A stretch of 64,000 nt of DNA from Hyphomicrobiales bacterium (GCA_016716745.1 JADJVD010000001.1:124001-188000), one strand, 5' to 3'; shown: positions 28,796 to 38,860, counted from the stretch's first letter. Translations and numbers: made by a program. Notes: a model not told the origin generated them from the letters alone.

Positions 28796-28813
28796 GGCGG
28801 CCCTTCCGCCTCA
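28793..28813. terminator. Shared hairpin containing both convergent stop codons
   Basis: TGAGGCGG-CCCTT-CCGCCTCA forms a perfect 8-bp stem with a 5-nt loop. The first three bases are the stop of the plus-strand sialidase-like gene, and the last three, read in reverse, are the stop of the minus-strand RTX gene. It is a likely bidirectional terminator, although no long T-run follows. Confidence 0.65.
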
Positions 28814-29810
28814 TGCGACGACGGTGAAGTCTCCGGCGCCGAGGACGGGCAGGTTCTGCAGACGCACGATGGCGAGGCGCGCGCCAGCGCCCTGGCCGTC
28901 GGCGTCCCAGTAGAGGAAGCCGTCGTCGGTGTCGTAGTGGAACACGCCGTTGGCAAAGCCGGTCGAGGTCGGCGCCGAGCCGGCGACGAGGTTCACCGTT
29001 CCGCCCGCGACGAGGCCGCCGCCGAACTGCGAGGCGTCGATCTCCAGTCTGTCGAGCGCATGCTCGAAATCGGTGATGCGGTCGAGCCCGCCGGCGGCGG
29101 GGGCGAGGTTGAACACGAAGGTGTCGGCGTCGGCGCCGCCCGTCATCACGTCGGCGCCGTCCTCGCCGACGAGCCGGTCATTGCCGGCGCCGCCTTCGAG
29201 AATGTCCGCGCCGCCGCGACCCGTGAGCCGATCATTGCCGCCATTGCCGACGAGGCGATTGGCGGCGCCGTCGCCGACGAAGACGTCGACGCCGGTCGCC
29301 GAGCCGACGAGATTCTCGATCGACACGAGCGTGTCGCCCGCCGCCGCGGCGGCGTTGACGCCGGAGCCGTCGAGATAGACGACCGTGCTGGTGCCGGTGG
29401 AATAGTTGACCGCGTCGGTGTCGGCGCCGCCGTCGAACAGATCGGCGCCCGTGCCGGCGCGGAAAGCCGTCATTGCCGCCCTCGCCGTAGAGGAAATCGT
29501 CGCCGGCGCCGCCGTCGAGATTGTCGGCGCCGAGGCCGCCGCGGATCGTGTCGCCGCCGCCGAGGCCGGAGAGGATGTTGGCCGCGCCGTTGCCCGTGAT
29601 GTCGTTGGCGAGGTCGTTGCCGACGCCGCCGATGGCGGCGGCGCCCATGAGGACGAGGTTCTCGACATAGGCCGACATGCGCCATGTGGCGGTGGCCTCG
29701 ACAGTGTCGACGCCCTCGTTCGCGAGCTCGATCGCCATGTCCGTGGACAGGTCGACGACGTAGGTGTCGTCGCCGAGGCCGCCGATCATCGTGTCGCGGC
29801 CGCCCTTGCC
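28811..29810 (-). repeat. Shared RTX C-terminal module, copy 1
   Basis: A ~1-kb near-identical DNA segment encoding the DTYVVDL...FTVVA module. This copy carries the LAIVRLQNLP and VLGAGDF variants and one frameshift near 29465. Confidence 0.8.
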
Positions 29811-31959
29811 GTCGATGCGGTCGGCTCCGTCAAAGCCCGTCAGAACGTTGACGGCGGAGTTGCCGACAAGCGTGTCGGCGAAGTCCGAGCCGATCAGGTT
29901 CTCGATGTCGATCAGCGTGTCATTGCCGGCCGAACCCGAGGAGGAGCCGCCGGTATGGCCGCCGACCGCGTCGGTCAGCGTCGCGGTCACGGATCCTTCG
30001 GCGTAGCGATATTCCGCCGTATCGAGGCCCGGCCCCGCCGTTCAGCGTGTCGGCGCCGAGGCGACCGTCGAGGATGTTGGCGCCGGCGTTGCCGGTCAGC
30101 GTGTCGGCGAAATCCGAGCCGCCGACACCCTCGATGTCGATCAGCGTGTCATTGCCGTCCGCGCCCGACGAAGAGCCGCCGCTGTGGCCGGCGACGACAT
30201 TGGTGAGCGTCACGGTCACCGCCCCGGTCGCGTTGCGGTAGCTCGCGAAATCGAGGCCGGCGCCGCCGTTGATCGTGTCGTTCCCAAGTCCGCCGCGCAG
30301 CTTGTTGTCGCTCGAATTGCCGGTCAGCGAATCGTTGAAATCGCCGCCTCGCACGTCCTCGATGTCGATCAGCGTGTCAGTGCCGTCGGCGCCCGAGGAG
30401 GAGCCGCCGGTGTGGCCGCCGACGGCGTTGGTCAGCGTCACCGTCACCGCGCCGGTCGCGTCTCTGTAATCCGCCCAATCCTCGCCACCCGCGCCGTTCA
30501 GCGTGTCGGCGCCGGCGTTGCCGCGCAGCCAGTTGTCGGCCGAGTTGCCGGTCATGGTGTCGCCGAAGGCGCTGCCCGTCGCCCCCTCGATGTCGATCAG
30601 CGTGTCGACGCCGTCCGCGCCCGTGGACGAGCCGCCGGTATGGCCGCCGACCGCGTCGGTCAGGGTGACCGTGATCGCGCCCGTGGCGGCGTAGAAGCTC
30701 ACCCAGTCGAAACCGCCGGCGCCGTTCAGGATGTCGGCGCCGCGATTGCCGCGCAGGAAATTGTCCTCGTCGTTGCCGGTGATCGTGTCGGCGAAATCGG
30801 AGCCGCGCACCTCCTCGATGTCGATCAGCGTGTCGGCGCCGTCCGCGCCCGAAGACCAGCCGCCGGTATGGCCTGCGACCATGTTGGTGAGAGTCACCGT
30901 CACCGATCCTGAAGCTTCCCAATAGTCGGCTATATCGTAACCATCGCCGCCGTTCAGCGTATCGGCGCCTTCCAAGCCGCGAAGGAAATTACCCTCCGCA
31001 TTGCCCACGAGCGTGTCCGAGTAAAAGCCCCCGCGAATGTCCTCGATGTCGATCAGTATATCTAACCCGTCGGCGCCCGACGACCCGCCGCCGGTATGTC
31101 CGCCGACCCGATCCGTCAACGTGACCCATACCGAGCCGCTCGCGTTGTAATAGTCCGCAACATCAACTCCCCCACCCCCATCGATCACATCGTCGCCCTT
31201 TCGGCCGCGCAACCAGTTATCGAATGAGTTGCCCGTGAGCGTGTCTGCGTTATCCGAGCCGCGGATCGCCTCAATGTCGATCAACGTATCATTGCCGTCC
31301 GCTCCGAAGGACGCGCCGCCCGTATGGCCGCCCGAACCGTCGGTAAGGGTTACAGAGACCGAGCCGATCGCGTTACGATAATCCACCCAGTCGTAGCCGC
31401 CTTTGCCGTCGATGACGTCATCGCCAGCCATTCCGCGAAAGAAGTTCTGGACGGCGTTTCCGGTCAGCGTGTCGCCGAACGCGGAACCGCGAATCGCCTC
31501 GACGTCGACCAGCGTGTCGCTTCCGTCGCCGCCCGAAGAAGAGCCGCCGGAATGGCCGCCGGCAATGTCGGTCAACGTCACGGTGACGGCGCTTGGCGCG
31601 TAGCGATAGTCGCTCCAGTCGAAGCCGGCCCCTCCATCGATCGCGTCGTCGCCGAGGCCGCCGCGAATGAAGTTGTCGCCGCTATTTCCAGTGATCGCGT
31701 TGGCGACATTCACAGACGTGCTGGCGAAAATTTCCATCGGGTTGGTGCCGGCGGCCGTGAAATTGACGACCGTCGAATCCAGCGTGACCGTGATGTAAGG
31801 CGTGGAGTAACTTGCCGAGATCGTCAGGTTGTCGACGCCGACATAGATCGCTTCGAGAACGCTGTATAAGGGGTCGACAAAGATGGTGTCGCCAGCCGAA
31901 GCCAAAGCAGCGGCCTGAGAGATCGACGTGAAATCCTGAGGAACGCGCAAAGTCGCCAT
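28811..31959 (-). CDS. RTX protein 1, beta-helix-like N-terminus and eight ~76-residue repeats (two frameshifts)
   Basis: About 1048 residues once two one-base insertions are removed: one in GGAAAG near 29465 and one in CCCGGCCCC near 30034. The close paralogue at 48.8-52 kb lacks both extra bases. ATG 31959 follows GGGAGA by 5 nt. Residues 1-90 (LRVPQDFTSISQAAALASAG) resemble the start of pectate-lyase-type helices. Eight repeats with VTVTLT, GGHTGG and DTLIDIE motifs interleaved with Ca-binding GGxGxDxxx nonapeptides follow, then the C-terminal module shared by all six RTX genes. No signal peptide is present; this family usually leaves by type I secretion through an uncleaved C-terminal signal. 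It may be adhesive or glycan-binding. Confidence 0.82.
29900..31640 (-). repeat. Tandem coding repeats of ~228 bp in RTX protein 1
   Basis: Eight units of 228-234 bp, each encoding about 76 residues with VTVTLT, GGHTGG, GADGxDTLIDIE and a GNDTxxGGxG turn. The unit sequence is shared with the array at 49.9-51.6 kb. The units are coding and contiguous, not spacer-separated. Confidence 0.82.
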
Positions 31960-32104
31960 GACCATCTCCCGAACGATTTGATACGTCAAAACTCAGATCA
32001 CTGCCGAAAACACCAATATATTGAGCGAAAATTCAAATTACGGCAACCTGATCGGCGACTGACCTGCTTACCGATATAGCGACGCAACGCCGCATCGCCC
32101 GCGC

Positions 32105-33382
32105 TCACGGGCGCGGCGGCCGCCGCGCGTCCCGGAAGAACGCCTCCGGGCGTTGCAGCAGCTTGGCGAGTTTCTTCGGCAGGCCGCGACGCTCGACGGC
32201 CAGATGCCAGGCGAGCGGATCGAAGCGCGGGACGCGGGCGGGCGCCGGCGTCGGGCGGGCGAGGCGCGCGAGCTCGGCGACGATGGCGGCCAGCGGAGCG
32301 GCCGGGTCGTCGCTCTGGCCGAAGCGTTCGATCAGGCGCGCATGGGTCGCCTGCGAGGGGCCCGTCGCGGCGCCGGCGACGAGACGCTCGATCCAGCGCG
32401 CCAGCTCCGCGCCGTCGCGGGCGCGCGGCAGATCGAGCGCGTCGAACACGCCGTTGGCGCGCGCGTCGTAGGCGACGACCAACGCGGCGCGGCCCATCGC
32501 GGCGGCCTCGATCAGCATGGTCGAGCCCATCGACAGCGCCAGCGCGCATTGGGCCACGCTCTCGCCGGGCGCGCGTTCGGGCTCGGGGCCCGGCGCGACG
32601 ACGCGCACATGCGGGCCGAGCGCGCCCGCGCGCGCCCCGTCCGGCAGCAGGCCCGGCAGATCGGCGGGCGGCGGGCGCAGCACGAGGCTGGCGCGCCCTG
32701 CCGTCGCGCGCGCGGCGTCGGCGACGGCGCGGCGCTGGGTCGCGCGCGCGGTTTCGGGGTCCGCGACATTGTCGAGCGGCTGCAACGCGAACAGCGCGAC
32801 GGGCCGGTCCGCGTCGAGGTCGAGGCGGGCGCGCCACTCCCGCGCGTCGAGGGAGGGCCGCGCGGCGGCGGCGGCCGAGAGCTTGGCCGAGCCGACCACG
32901 GCGATCCGGTCGGCCGGGAACCCCCGCGCGGCAAACAGATCGCGATGCAGGCCGCCCCAGACCAGCGCGCGGTCGGCGACAGGGGCGACGCCGGCGCCGC
33001 CGTAATACAGCGCCTCGTCGAAGAACACGCCCTCATGCAGCAGCATCGCCGTCGGCAGGCCGAGGGCGCGCGCCTCCGCCACCAGCATGCGCATGACGGG
33101 CGACCAGTCGAAGCTGACGAGCAGGCCGCTCGCGGCGCCCTCGCGCGCCATTGCGGCGGCAAGGCGCGCGCGCATGGCGCGGCGGAAGCGGGCCGGCTCG
33201 CGCCGCGCCATCAGCGAGACGGCGAGGCGCAGATGCGGCTCTGCCTCGGGGTAGAGGCGGACCGGGGCGAGGCGCGGCGCGCCGGGCGCGGCGGCGAGCA
33301 TGGCGAACAGCGCGTCGCCATGCTCGCGAATCCAGGGCGGGTAGAGCCAGGGCGCGGCGGGCGCGGGGCCGGGCTCGCCCAT
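32105..33382 (-). CDS. GT-B-like glycosyltransferase of the capsule operon
   Basis: A 425-residue protein. The N-terminal half has SGLLVSFDWSPVMRMLV and PTAMLLHEGVFFDEALYY. The C-terminal half has a Rossmann-like RIAVVGSAKL and ALSMGSTMLIEAAAMGRAAL, the arrangement of GT-B transferases and CDP-glycerol or epimerase-like polymerases, where a Ser/Thr-rich loop meets the donor. The specific sugar cannot be assigned. ATG 33382 overlaps the PIG-L gene region closely (5 nt after its stop). It is the last gene of the six-gene operon. Confidence 0.7.
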   Translation of the reverse strand: MGEPGPAPAAPWLYPPWIREHGDALFAMLAAAPGAPRLAPVRLYPEAEPHLRLAVSLMARREPARFRRAMRARLAAAMAREGAASGLLVSFDWSPVMRMLVAEARALGLPTAMLLHEGVFFDEALYYGGAGVAPVADRALVWGGLHRDLFAARGFPADRIAVVGSAKLSAAAAARPSLDAREWRARLDLDADRPVALFALQPLDNVADPETARATQRRAVADAARATAGRASLVLRPPPADLPGLLPDGARAGALGPHVRVVAPGPEPERAPGESVAQCALALSMGSTMLIEAAAMGRAALVVAYDARANGVFDALDLPRARDGAELARWIERLVAGAATGPSQATHARLIERFGQSDDPAAPLAAIVAELARLARPTPAPARVPRFDPLAWHLAVERRGLPKKLAKLLQRPEAFFRDARRPPRP

Positions 33383-33387
33383 CGCCG

Positions 33388-34059
33388 TCAGCCGATCCGG
33401 CGCAGCAGCATGAACGCCTCGGCGCGCGTCAGCCCGCAGGAGGCGCCGCGCCAGGCCGCCAGCGCGGCGATGGACTCGCGCGAGCGCGGATGGGGCGCCT
33501 CGCGCATCTCGCGCGCATAGGCGTCGAGCGCGGCGAGCTTGCGGTCGAACACGTCGCCGACGTCCTGAAACCAGTTCGGGACGAAGGGGGCGGCCGCCGT
33601 CGGCGCCTGCCACTCGGTCGAGGAGGCGACCTCGAAGGACAGGATGGTCGGCGCGGCGCGGCCGGGCTGGGGGCGGAAGCAGGTCATCACGGCGGCCCCC
33701 GTGACACGATGGTCGACGTTCAGATCGCCGAGATGATGGGTGTAGACGACATCCGGCCGGCGGCCGGCGACGAAGCCCTCGACGAATTGCGCGACGGCGA
33801 GCAGCGGGACGGAATCCATCGCATTGTCGGGGAAGGCGCCGAAGACGGGCGGCGCGGAGCCGAGAATGCGCGCGGCGTTCTCCGCCATCGCGCGCCGGGC
33901 CCTGGCGTCCTCCGCGCCCTCGCCGCGCGAGCCGACGCCGTCCGTCATGAAGACGGTTTCGACGCGGTCGCCGGCGGAGGCGTGGCGCGCCATGGCGCCG
34001 CCGCAGCCGAGCGCCTCGTCGTCGGCATGGGCGGCGATGACCAGAACGAGACGGGACAT
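33388..34059 (-). CDS. PIG-L family deacetylase
   Basis: A 223-residue zinc-dependent LmbE/PIG-L protein: IAAHADDEALGCGG at residues 7-20 (AHxDDE motif) and THHLGDLNVDHR near 110 supplying further metal and catalytic residues. These enzymes remove N-acetyl groups from GlcNAc-type sugars. ATG 34059 has GAGGAG 7 nt upstream. Located between an IMPase-family gene and a glycosyltransferase, it probably deacetylates a sugar intermediate or the growing glycan. Confidence 0.9.
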   Translation of the reverse strand: MSRLVLVIAAHADDEALGCGGAMARHASAGDRVETVFMTDGVGSRGEGAEDARARRAMAENAARILGSAPPVFGAFPDNAMDSVPLLAVAQFVEGFVAGRRPDVVYTHHLGDLNVDHRVTGAAVMTCFRPQPGRAAPTILSFEVASSTEWQAPTAAAPFVPNWFQDVGDVFDRKLAALDAYAREMREAPHPRSRESIAALAAWRGASCGLTRAEAFMLLRRIG

Positions 34060-34069
34060 GGCGGGCTCC

Positions 34070-34861
34070 TCAGGCGGACGGGGCGGCGAGCACGGCGCGC
34101 GCGGCCTGAGCCAACGCGCCGTCGCGGGCGGCGACGACGCCGTCCAGCTTCTCGATGGGACCGTCGAAACGATAGGCGCCGCCGCCGACGCGCTCCAGCA
34201 CGCAGCCGGTCTCGGCGAGCAGCACGGCGGCCGGCGCCATGTCCCAGTCGCGCACCACAACGTCCTTGACGAACAGATCGGCGGAGCCGTCGGCGACGAG
34301 CGCGGCCTTCAGGCCGAGGCTGCCGCTTTCGAGGTAAGTCGCGCCGGCCAGGCCGGCGACGAGCCGGGCCGCCGCGCGCTTGGGCTGCGGATAATTGTCG
34401 ACGACGAGGCGGCGCGCGGTCGGCGCGCGGCGCGGCAGGCGCGCGCCGTCGCGGAAGGCGCCGCGACCGGCAAGGCCGAGATAGTCGCGCTTCAGCGCCG
34501 GGGCGACCATGATCCCGACCTGCGGAACATGATCGACGATCAGCGCGATCTGCACGACGAAGCCGGGGAAGCCGCCCTTCCAGCTCGCCGTGCCGTCGAT
34601 CGGGTCGATCAGCCAGTAGCGGGAGGGACGCGCGTCGGCGTGGACGACATCCTCCTCGCTGATGACGGGGACGCCGGGGTTCGTCTCGTCGAGACGCACG
34701 CACAGATATTCGTGCAGCGCGATGTCGGCGCCGATCTTTCCGGGGCGGCCCGGCACCTCGGCGCGGGCGGACGGGTCGTCGCGCCAGGCGAGCAGCTTGT
34801 CCGCCGCCTCGCGGCAGATCTCGAGATACGGCGCGGGATCGAAATCGGCCGGCAGGGTCAT
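34070..34861 (-). CDS. Inositol monophosphatase / CysQ-family phosphatase
   Basis: A 263-residue protein with the Mg-binding signature of the family: VISEED near residue 66, WLIDPIDGTASW near 83 and VRDWDMAPAAVLL near 202. CysQ hydrolyses 3'-phosphoadenosine 5'-phosphate and other members dephosphorylate sugar phosphates. Next to PseI, a sugar-phosphate or 9-phosphate phosphatase role is conceivable; PAP removal would instead suggest sulfation. ATGA overlap with the epimerase gene shows tight coupling. Confidence 0.87.
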   Translation of the reverse strand: MTLPADFDPAPYLEICREAADKLLAWRDDPSARAEVPGRPGKIGADIALHEYLCVRLDETNPGVPVISEEDVVHADARPSRYWLIDPIDGTASWKGGFPGFVVQIALIVDHVPQVGIMVAPALKRDYLGLAGRGAFRDGARLPRRAPTARRLVVDNYPQPKRAAARLVAGLAGATYLESGSLGLKAALVADGSADLFVKDVVVRDWDMAPAAVLLAETGCVLERVGGGAYRFDGPIEKLDGVVAARDGALAQAARAVLAAPSA

Positions 34862-35718
34862 GTCGTGTCTCCGGCGACGGTTTCGGCGCGCAGCGCGGCG
34901 ACGAGGGCGGCGAGGCGCTGCTCGAAGCTGATCGGGCAGGCCGCGCCGCAGGCGCGCGCGCGGTCGAGCCGCATCTCGAAATCGGGGTGTCGAATGGACG
35001 TGGCGAAGCGCCGGCCGGTCGCGGCGGCGAGCGCATCGAGAAGGCGGTTGACCGACAGCGCGCCGTCATAGCCGAGATTGATCGGGCCGCGAGCGCCCTC
35101 GGCCAACGCCAGACGCGCCACCGCCGCGCCCGCGTCCTCGACATGCATCGCCGCCCACACCAGCGGCTCGACCGGCAGCGTCGGCTCGCGCCCCTCGAGG
35201 GCGCAGCGGGCCAGGTTGTAGACGAGGCCGCCCGTGCGGCGGCCGCCGAACAGGCCGGGCAGACGCGCGGCGACCCAGTCGACGCCCGCCGCCTGCAAGC
35301 GCCGCTCGCCCTCGAGCTTGCCCCGCGCATAGGCGGAGTGCGGCGTCGCGCCGTCCTCGTCGACGGGACCGTCGCCGGGCTCGCCATAGACGGTCATCGA
35401 GGAAATGAAGACGACGCGCTTCGGCCGCGCCTCGATGAGGCGGTCGACGAGGCGCAGGTTCAGTTCGGCCTGGGCGAGATCGTGATAGTCGTCGCCGCGC
35501 ACCGGCACGATGGCGGCGGCGTGGACCACGACATCGGGATCGAGCCGCGACAGCAGCGCCTGCGCGGCGCCGGGCGCCTCGAGATCGGACGTTTCGACGC
35601 CCTCGCCGCCGGCGCGGTCGCAGCCGAAGGTCTGCGCGCCGAAGCGGCGCAGCGAGGCCGCCACCTCGCGGCCGAGATAGCCGGCCGCGCCGGTGACGAG
35701 AACACGCCGCCCGCTCAT
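34858..35718 (-). CDS. NAD-dependent epimerase/dehydratase (extended SDR)
   Basis: A 286-residue protein: GAAGYLG at residues 10-16 binds NAD(P), HAAAIVPV is near 67, the catalytic Ser is in FISSMTVYG, and YARGK is the YxxxK pair. It probably modifies a nucleotide-sugar (epimerisation, reduction or 4,6-dehydration). The short C-terminal domain prevents exact assignment. It lies 35 nt downstream of pseI and overlaps the phosphatase gene. Confidence 0.87.
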   Translation of the reverse strand: MSGRRVLVTGAAGYLGREVAASLRRFGAQTFGCDRAGGEGVETSDLEAPGAAQALLSRLDPDVVVHAAAIVPVRGDDYHDLAQAELNLRLVDRLIEARPKRVVFISSMTVYGEPGDGPVDEDGATPHSAYARGKLEGERRLQAAGVDWVAARLPGLFGGRRTGGLVYNLARCALEGREPTLPVEPLVWAAMHVEDAGAAVARLALAEGARGPINLGYDGALSVNRLLDALAAATGRRFATSIRHPDFEMRLDRARACGAACPISFEQRLAALVAALRAETVAGDTT

Positions 35719-35753
35719 CGCCGCGTCCCCCGTCTCGTCCCGCGCGTCATCGC

Positions 35754-36803
35754 TCAGATCATGTCCCAGGTGATCCAGGCGTCGGCCGCGATGGCGCGGC
35801 GCGCGGTGCGGCCGATCACCTGCTCGCGCAGATGCTGGGGCACGCCGTGGCCGGGGCGCTTGGTCACGAGCATGTCGCGCGTGATCACGGTTCCGACCGG
35901 AATGTCGCGCGCCGCATGCAGGGAGCGGCGGCACTTGTCGGCCATCTCCTGCTCGGCGGGGCGCGGGCCCGATTTGGCGCCGTCGCCGATCATCGCCTCG
36001 ATCTCGCGCACCTTGCGCATCATCTCCTTGAACTCGTGCGGCTCCATCGCGAAGGCGTGGTCGGGGCCGGGCAGCGAGCGGTCGAGCGTGAAGTGCTTCT
36101 CGATCATGCAGGCGCCGCGCGCGATGGCCGCGCAGACGGCGACGTCGCCGATGGTGTGGTCGGAATAGCCGGTCGGCACGTTGAAGGCGGCGCGGATCGT
36201 GTCCATCGCGCGCAGATTGGTGAGCTCGATCGGCGCGGGATAGAGCGAGGTGCATTGAAGCACGACGATGTCGTCATTGCCGGCGCGCCGGCACGCCTCG
36301 AGCGCGCGGTGGATGTCCATCCAGTCGGCGAGGCCCGTCGACAGGATGACCGGCACGCCGGAGCGGGCGATGACGTCGATGAGATCGAGATCGGGCAGAT
36401 CGAAGGAGGCGACCTTGTGCGCCGGCGCCTTCAGCGCGTTGAGCTGGGCCACCGCCTCGACGTCGCAGGGCGAGGAGAAGAAGTGCGCGCCCTGCGCCTG
36501 CGCATGGGCCTGCAACGGGCCCTGCCAGGAACGATCCAGCTCGAGCGAGCGGATCAGCGAATGAATGTCCTTGTCGGCGAGGTAGCTCGGCGACTCGGCG
36601 TGTTTGGAGACATGCGCCTCGGCCTTGAAGGTCTGGAACTTCACGGCGTCCGCGCCGGCCGCGACGGCGGCGTCGATCATGCGGCGGGCGAGATCGAAAT
36701 CCTGATTATGGTTCGAGCCGATCTCGGCGATGACGTAGGACGGCGCGCCGTCGCCGACGGGGCGGCCGGCGATCTCGATGGTCAGGCGCGAGGCGTTCGA
36801 CAT
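35754..36803 (-). CDS. pseI: Pseudaminic acid synthase, PseI (NeuB family)
   Basis: A 349-residue enzyme with all NeuB-family motifs in canonical form: VIAEIGSNHNQDFDLA (25-40), DAVKFQTFKAE, FFSSPCD, KVASFDLPD, VILSTGLADW, LQCTSLYP, GYSDHTIGD, IEKHFTLDRSLPGPDHAF, and a C-terminal SAF domain (ARDIPVGTVITRDML). It condenses 2,4-diacetamido-2,4,6-trideoxy-L-altrose with PEP. Legionaminic or sialic acid synthase activity cannot be excluded from motifs, but PseB/C/G/H in the same locus favour PseI. GGAG precedes ATG 36803. Confidence 0.93.
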   Translation of the reverse strand: MSNASRLTIEIAGRPVGDGAPSYVIAEIGSNHNQDFDLARRMIDAAVAAGADAVKFQTFKAEAHVSKHAESPSYLADKDIHSLIRSLELDRSWQGPLQAHAQAQGAHFFSSPCDVEAVAQLNALKAPAHKVASFDLPDLDLIDVIARSGVPVILSTGLADWMDIHRALEACRRAGNDDIVVLQCTSLYPAPIELTNLRAMDTIRAAFNVPTGYSDHTIGDVAVCAAIARGACMIEKHFTLDRSLPGPDHAFAMEPHEFKEMMRKVREIEAMIGDGAKSGPRPAEQEMADKCRRSLHAARDIPVGTVITRDMLVTKRPGHGVPQHLREQVIGRTARRAIAADAWITWDMI

Positions 36804-36827
36804 GTCGGTGCTCCGGGGCGCGGGTCG

Positions 36828-37766
36828 TCAGGCGGGCGAAAAATCGCCGCCGAAATGATTGAACCAGTTGCGGCGCAGCGTGACGCGGCGGCGCGGCGTG
36901 TAGACCTCTCCGGCATGGGGCGCGGCGAGGTCGGCGAAGGGATCGTAGCCCTCGGCGAGCACGAGGCAGAAGGTGGTCGAGACGCGCGGATTGATCTCGA
37001 AGGGATAGCACACGCCGTCCTTCAGCATGAGCTGGATGTTGTAGACGCCGCGCGCGCCGAAGGCCGTCTGGAAATCGCGCGCATAGGCGATCACGTCGGG
37101 ATGCGCCTCGGTCTCGGCGGCGATGGTGACGCCCTTCTTGGAGCCGACCTTCACCGGAACCACGGCGCGCAGGCGGCCCGCATCGTCGGCGGCGACGAAG
37201 ACGGTGTATTCCTGGCCCTCGATCAGCTCCTGCGCGATCACCTTGTCGGGCGCGCTGCGATAGAGCGTCAGATAGGCCGGCACATCGTCATGCGCCCGGA
37301 GCTTCTCGACGCCGCGCGACCCGCGCCCGGAGGCGGGCTTGGCGATGAAGGGCGCGGGCAGGCTCGCCGCATCGCGGATCGGCACGGTGCGCGGATGGCT
37401 GAGGCCGTGCGCGGCGAGCGCGCGCATGGAGGCGAGCTTGTCGAGATGCAGCGCCACGAAGTCGGCGGATGGCAGCAGCAGGCGCGCCGGCGCGAGCCGG
37501 GCAGCCGCCTCGGCCAGCTTGACCAGCTCCTCGTCGACGCCGGGGACGACGACGTCGATCCTGAGCTGCGTGACGAGCGCGGCGACGTTCTCGACGAAAT
37601 GGTCATCGCGCGCCATCGCGACGCTGTGGCGGCGCTCGGGCGGGATCGTCGGGGCGATGGCGTCGCGGTCGCCGTCCGCGAAATGGAGGTCGTAGCGCGC
37701 GCCGAGCAGGCGGAAGATCGCCTCGGCGGCCGCGCCGCCGCCGCCGGTGAACAGAATTCGCGTCAC
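36828..37766 (-). CDS. ATP-grasp ligase (carbamoyl-phosphate-synthase-like)
   Basis: A 312-residue protein from GTG 37766; a longer Pro-rich form from 37853 is possible but begins with low-complexity residues. It has VTRILFTGGGGAAAEAIFR at the N-terminus, DVVVPGVDEEL, FIAKPASGRGSRGV (ATP-grasp phosphate loop), IAQELIEGQEYTVFV and CYPFEINPRVSTTF (Mg-binding Glu/Asn). ATP-grasp enzymes join a carboxylate to an amine via an acyl phosphate. As first gene of the pseI operon it may amidate or aminoacylate a nonulosonic acid or deacetylated sugar. The substrate is unknown. Confidence 0.85.
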   Translation of the reverse strand: MTRILFTGGGGAAAEAIFRLLGARYDLHFADGDRDAIAPTIPPERRHSVAMARDDHFVENVAALVTQLRIDVVVPGVDEELVKLAEAAARLAPARLLLPSADFVALHLDKLASMRALAAHGLSHPRTVPIRDAASLPAPFIAKPASGRGSRGVEKLRAHDDVPAYLTLYRSAPDKVIAQELIEGQEYTVFVAADDAGRLRAVVPVKVGSKKGVTIAAETEAHPDVIAYARDFQTAFGARGVYNIQLMLKDGVCYPFEINPRVSTTFCLVLAEGYDPFADLAAPHAGEVYTPRRRVTLRRNWFNHFGGDFSPA

Positions 37767-37913
37767 TCGCCCGTCCGCCGTCGATGAAGGGGTCGCCGCC
37801 GGCCGGCCGCGCGGGGCGGGCCGGGGCGGAGAGGTCGGCGAGGGCTCTACCAAGGCCGCCCCGTCGGCGCAACCGCGCGGGGCGGGCGGCAGGCGCCCGC
37901 GCCCGCGTCACAC

Positions 37914-38860
37914 TTACGCCACGACCGTGAAATCTCCCGTCGTCAGCGTCGGCAGGTTTTGCAGGCGGACGATGGAGACGCGGGCGCCGGCGCCCTGGCC
38001 GTCGGCGTCCCAATAGAGGAAGCCGTCGTCCGTATCGTAGTGGAACACGCCGCCGGCGAAGCCCGTCGAGGTCGGCGCCGAGCCGGAGACGAGGTTGACC
38101 ACGCCGCCGGCGACGAGGCCGCCGCCGAACTGCGAGGCGTCGATCTCGAGCTTGTCGGTCCCGCCCGCGAAATCGGTGATGCGGTCGAGCCCGCCGGCGG
38201 CGGGGGCGAGGTTGAAGACGAAGGTGTCGGCGTCTTCGCCGCCGGTCATCGCGTCGAGGCCCTGCTCGCCGACGAGACGGTCGTTTCCGGCGCCGCCTTC
38301 GAGAATGTCGTTTCCGGCCCGACCCGTCAGGCGATCATTGCCGCCATTGCCGGTGAGGCGGTTGGCCGCGCCGTCGCCGACGAAGACGTCGACGCCGGTG
38401 AGCGAGCCGACGAGATTCTCGATTCCGACGAGCGTGTCGCCGGCCGCCGCGGCGGCGTTGGCGCCGGAGCCGTCGAGATAGACCACCGTGCTGGTGCCGG
38501 TCGAGTAGTTCACTACGTCCGTATCCGCGCCGCCGTCGAACAGGTCCGCGCCGACGCCGGCGCGGAAGGCGTCATTGCCGGCCTCGCCATAGAGGAAATC
38601 CCCCTCGGCGCCGCCGTCCAGCGTGTCGGCGTCGGCGCCGCCGTGAATCGTGTCGATCCCGCCGGCGCCGACGAGCGTGTTCGCCGCGTCGTTTCCCTTG
38701 ATGTCGTTGGCGAGTTCGTTGCCCGTGCCGTTGATGGCGAGGGGGACCGGCGAGAACGAGGTTCTCGAAATTGGCGAGCAGGCGATACGTGACTGAGGAT
38801 TCGACCGTATCGGTCCCCTCGTTCAGGGCCTCGGCGATCAGTTCGTTGGCGACGTTGACG
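37914..38860 (-). repeat. Shared RTX C-terminal module, copy 2
   Basis: Carries the VSIVRLQNLP and TLTTGDF variants. It contains the homopolymer frameshift near 38743. Confidence 0.78.

Noticed and set aside
31978..31989. TTGATACGTCAA upstream of RTX 1 as an FNR/FixK box
   Set aside because: The spacer between TTGA and TCAA is 4, not 6, so it does not fit the FNR family consensus.
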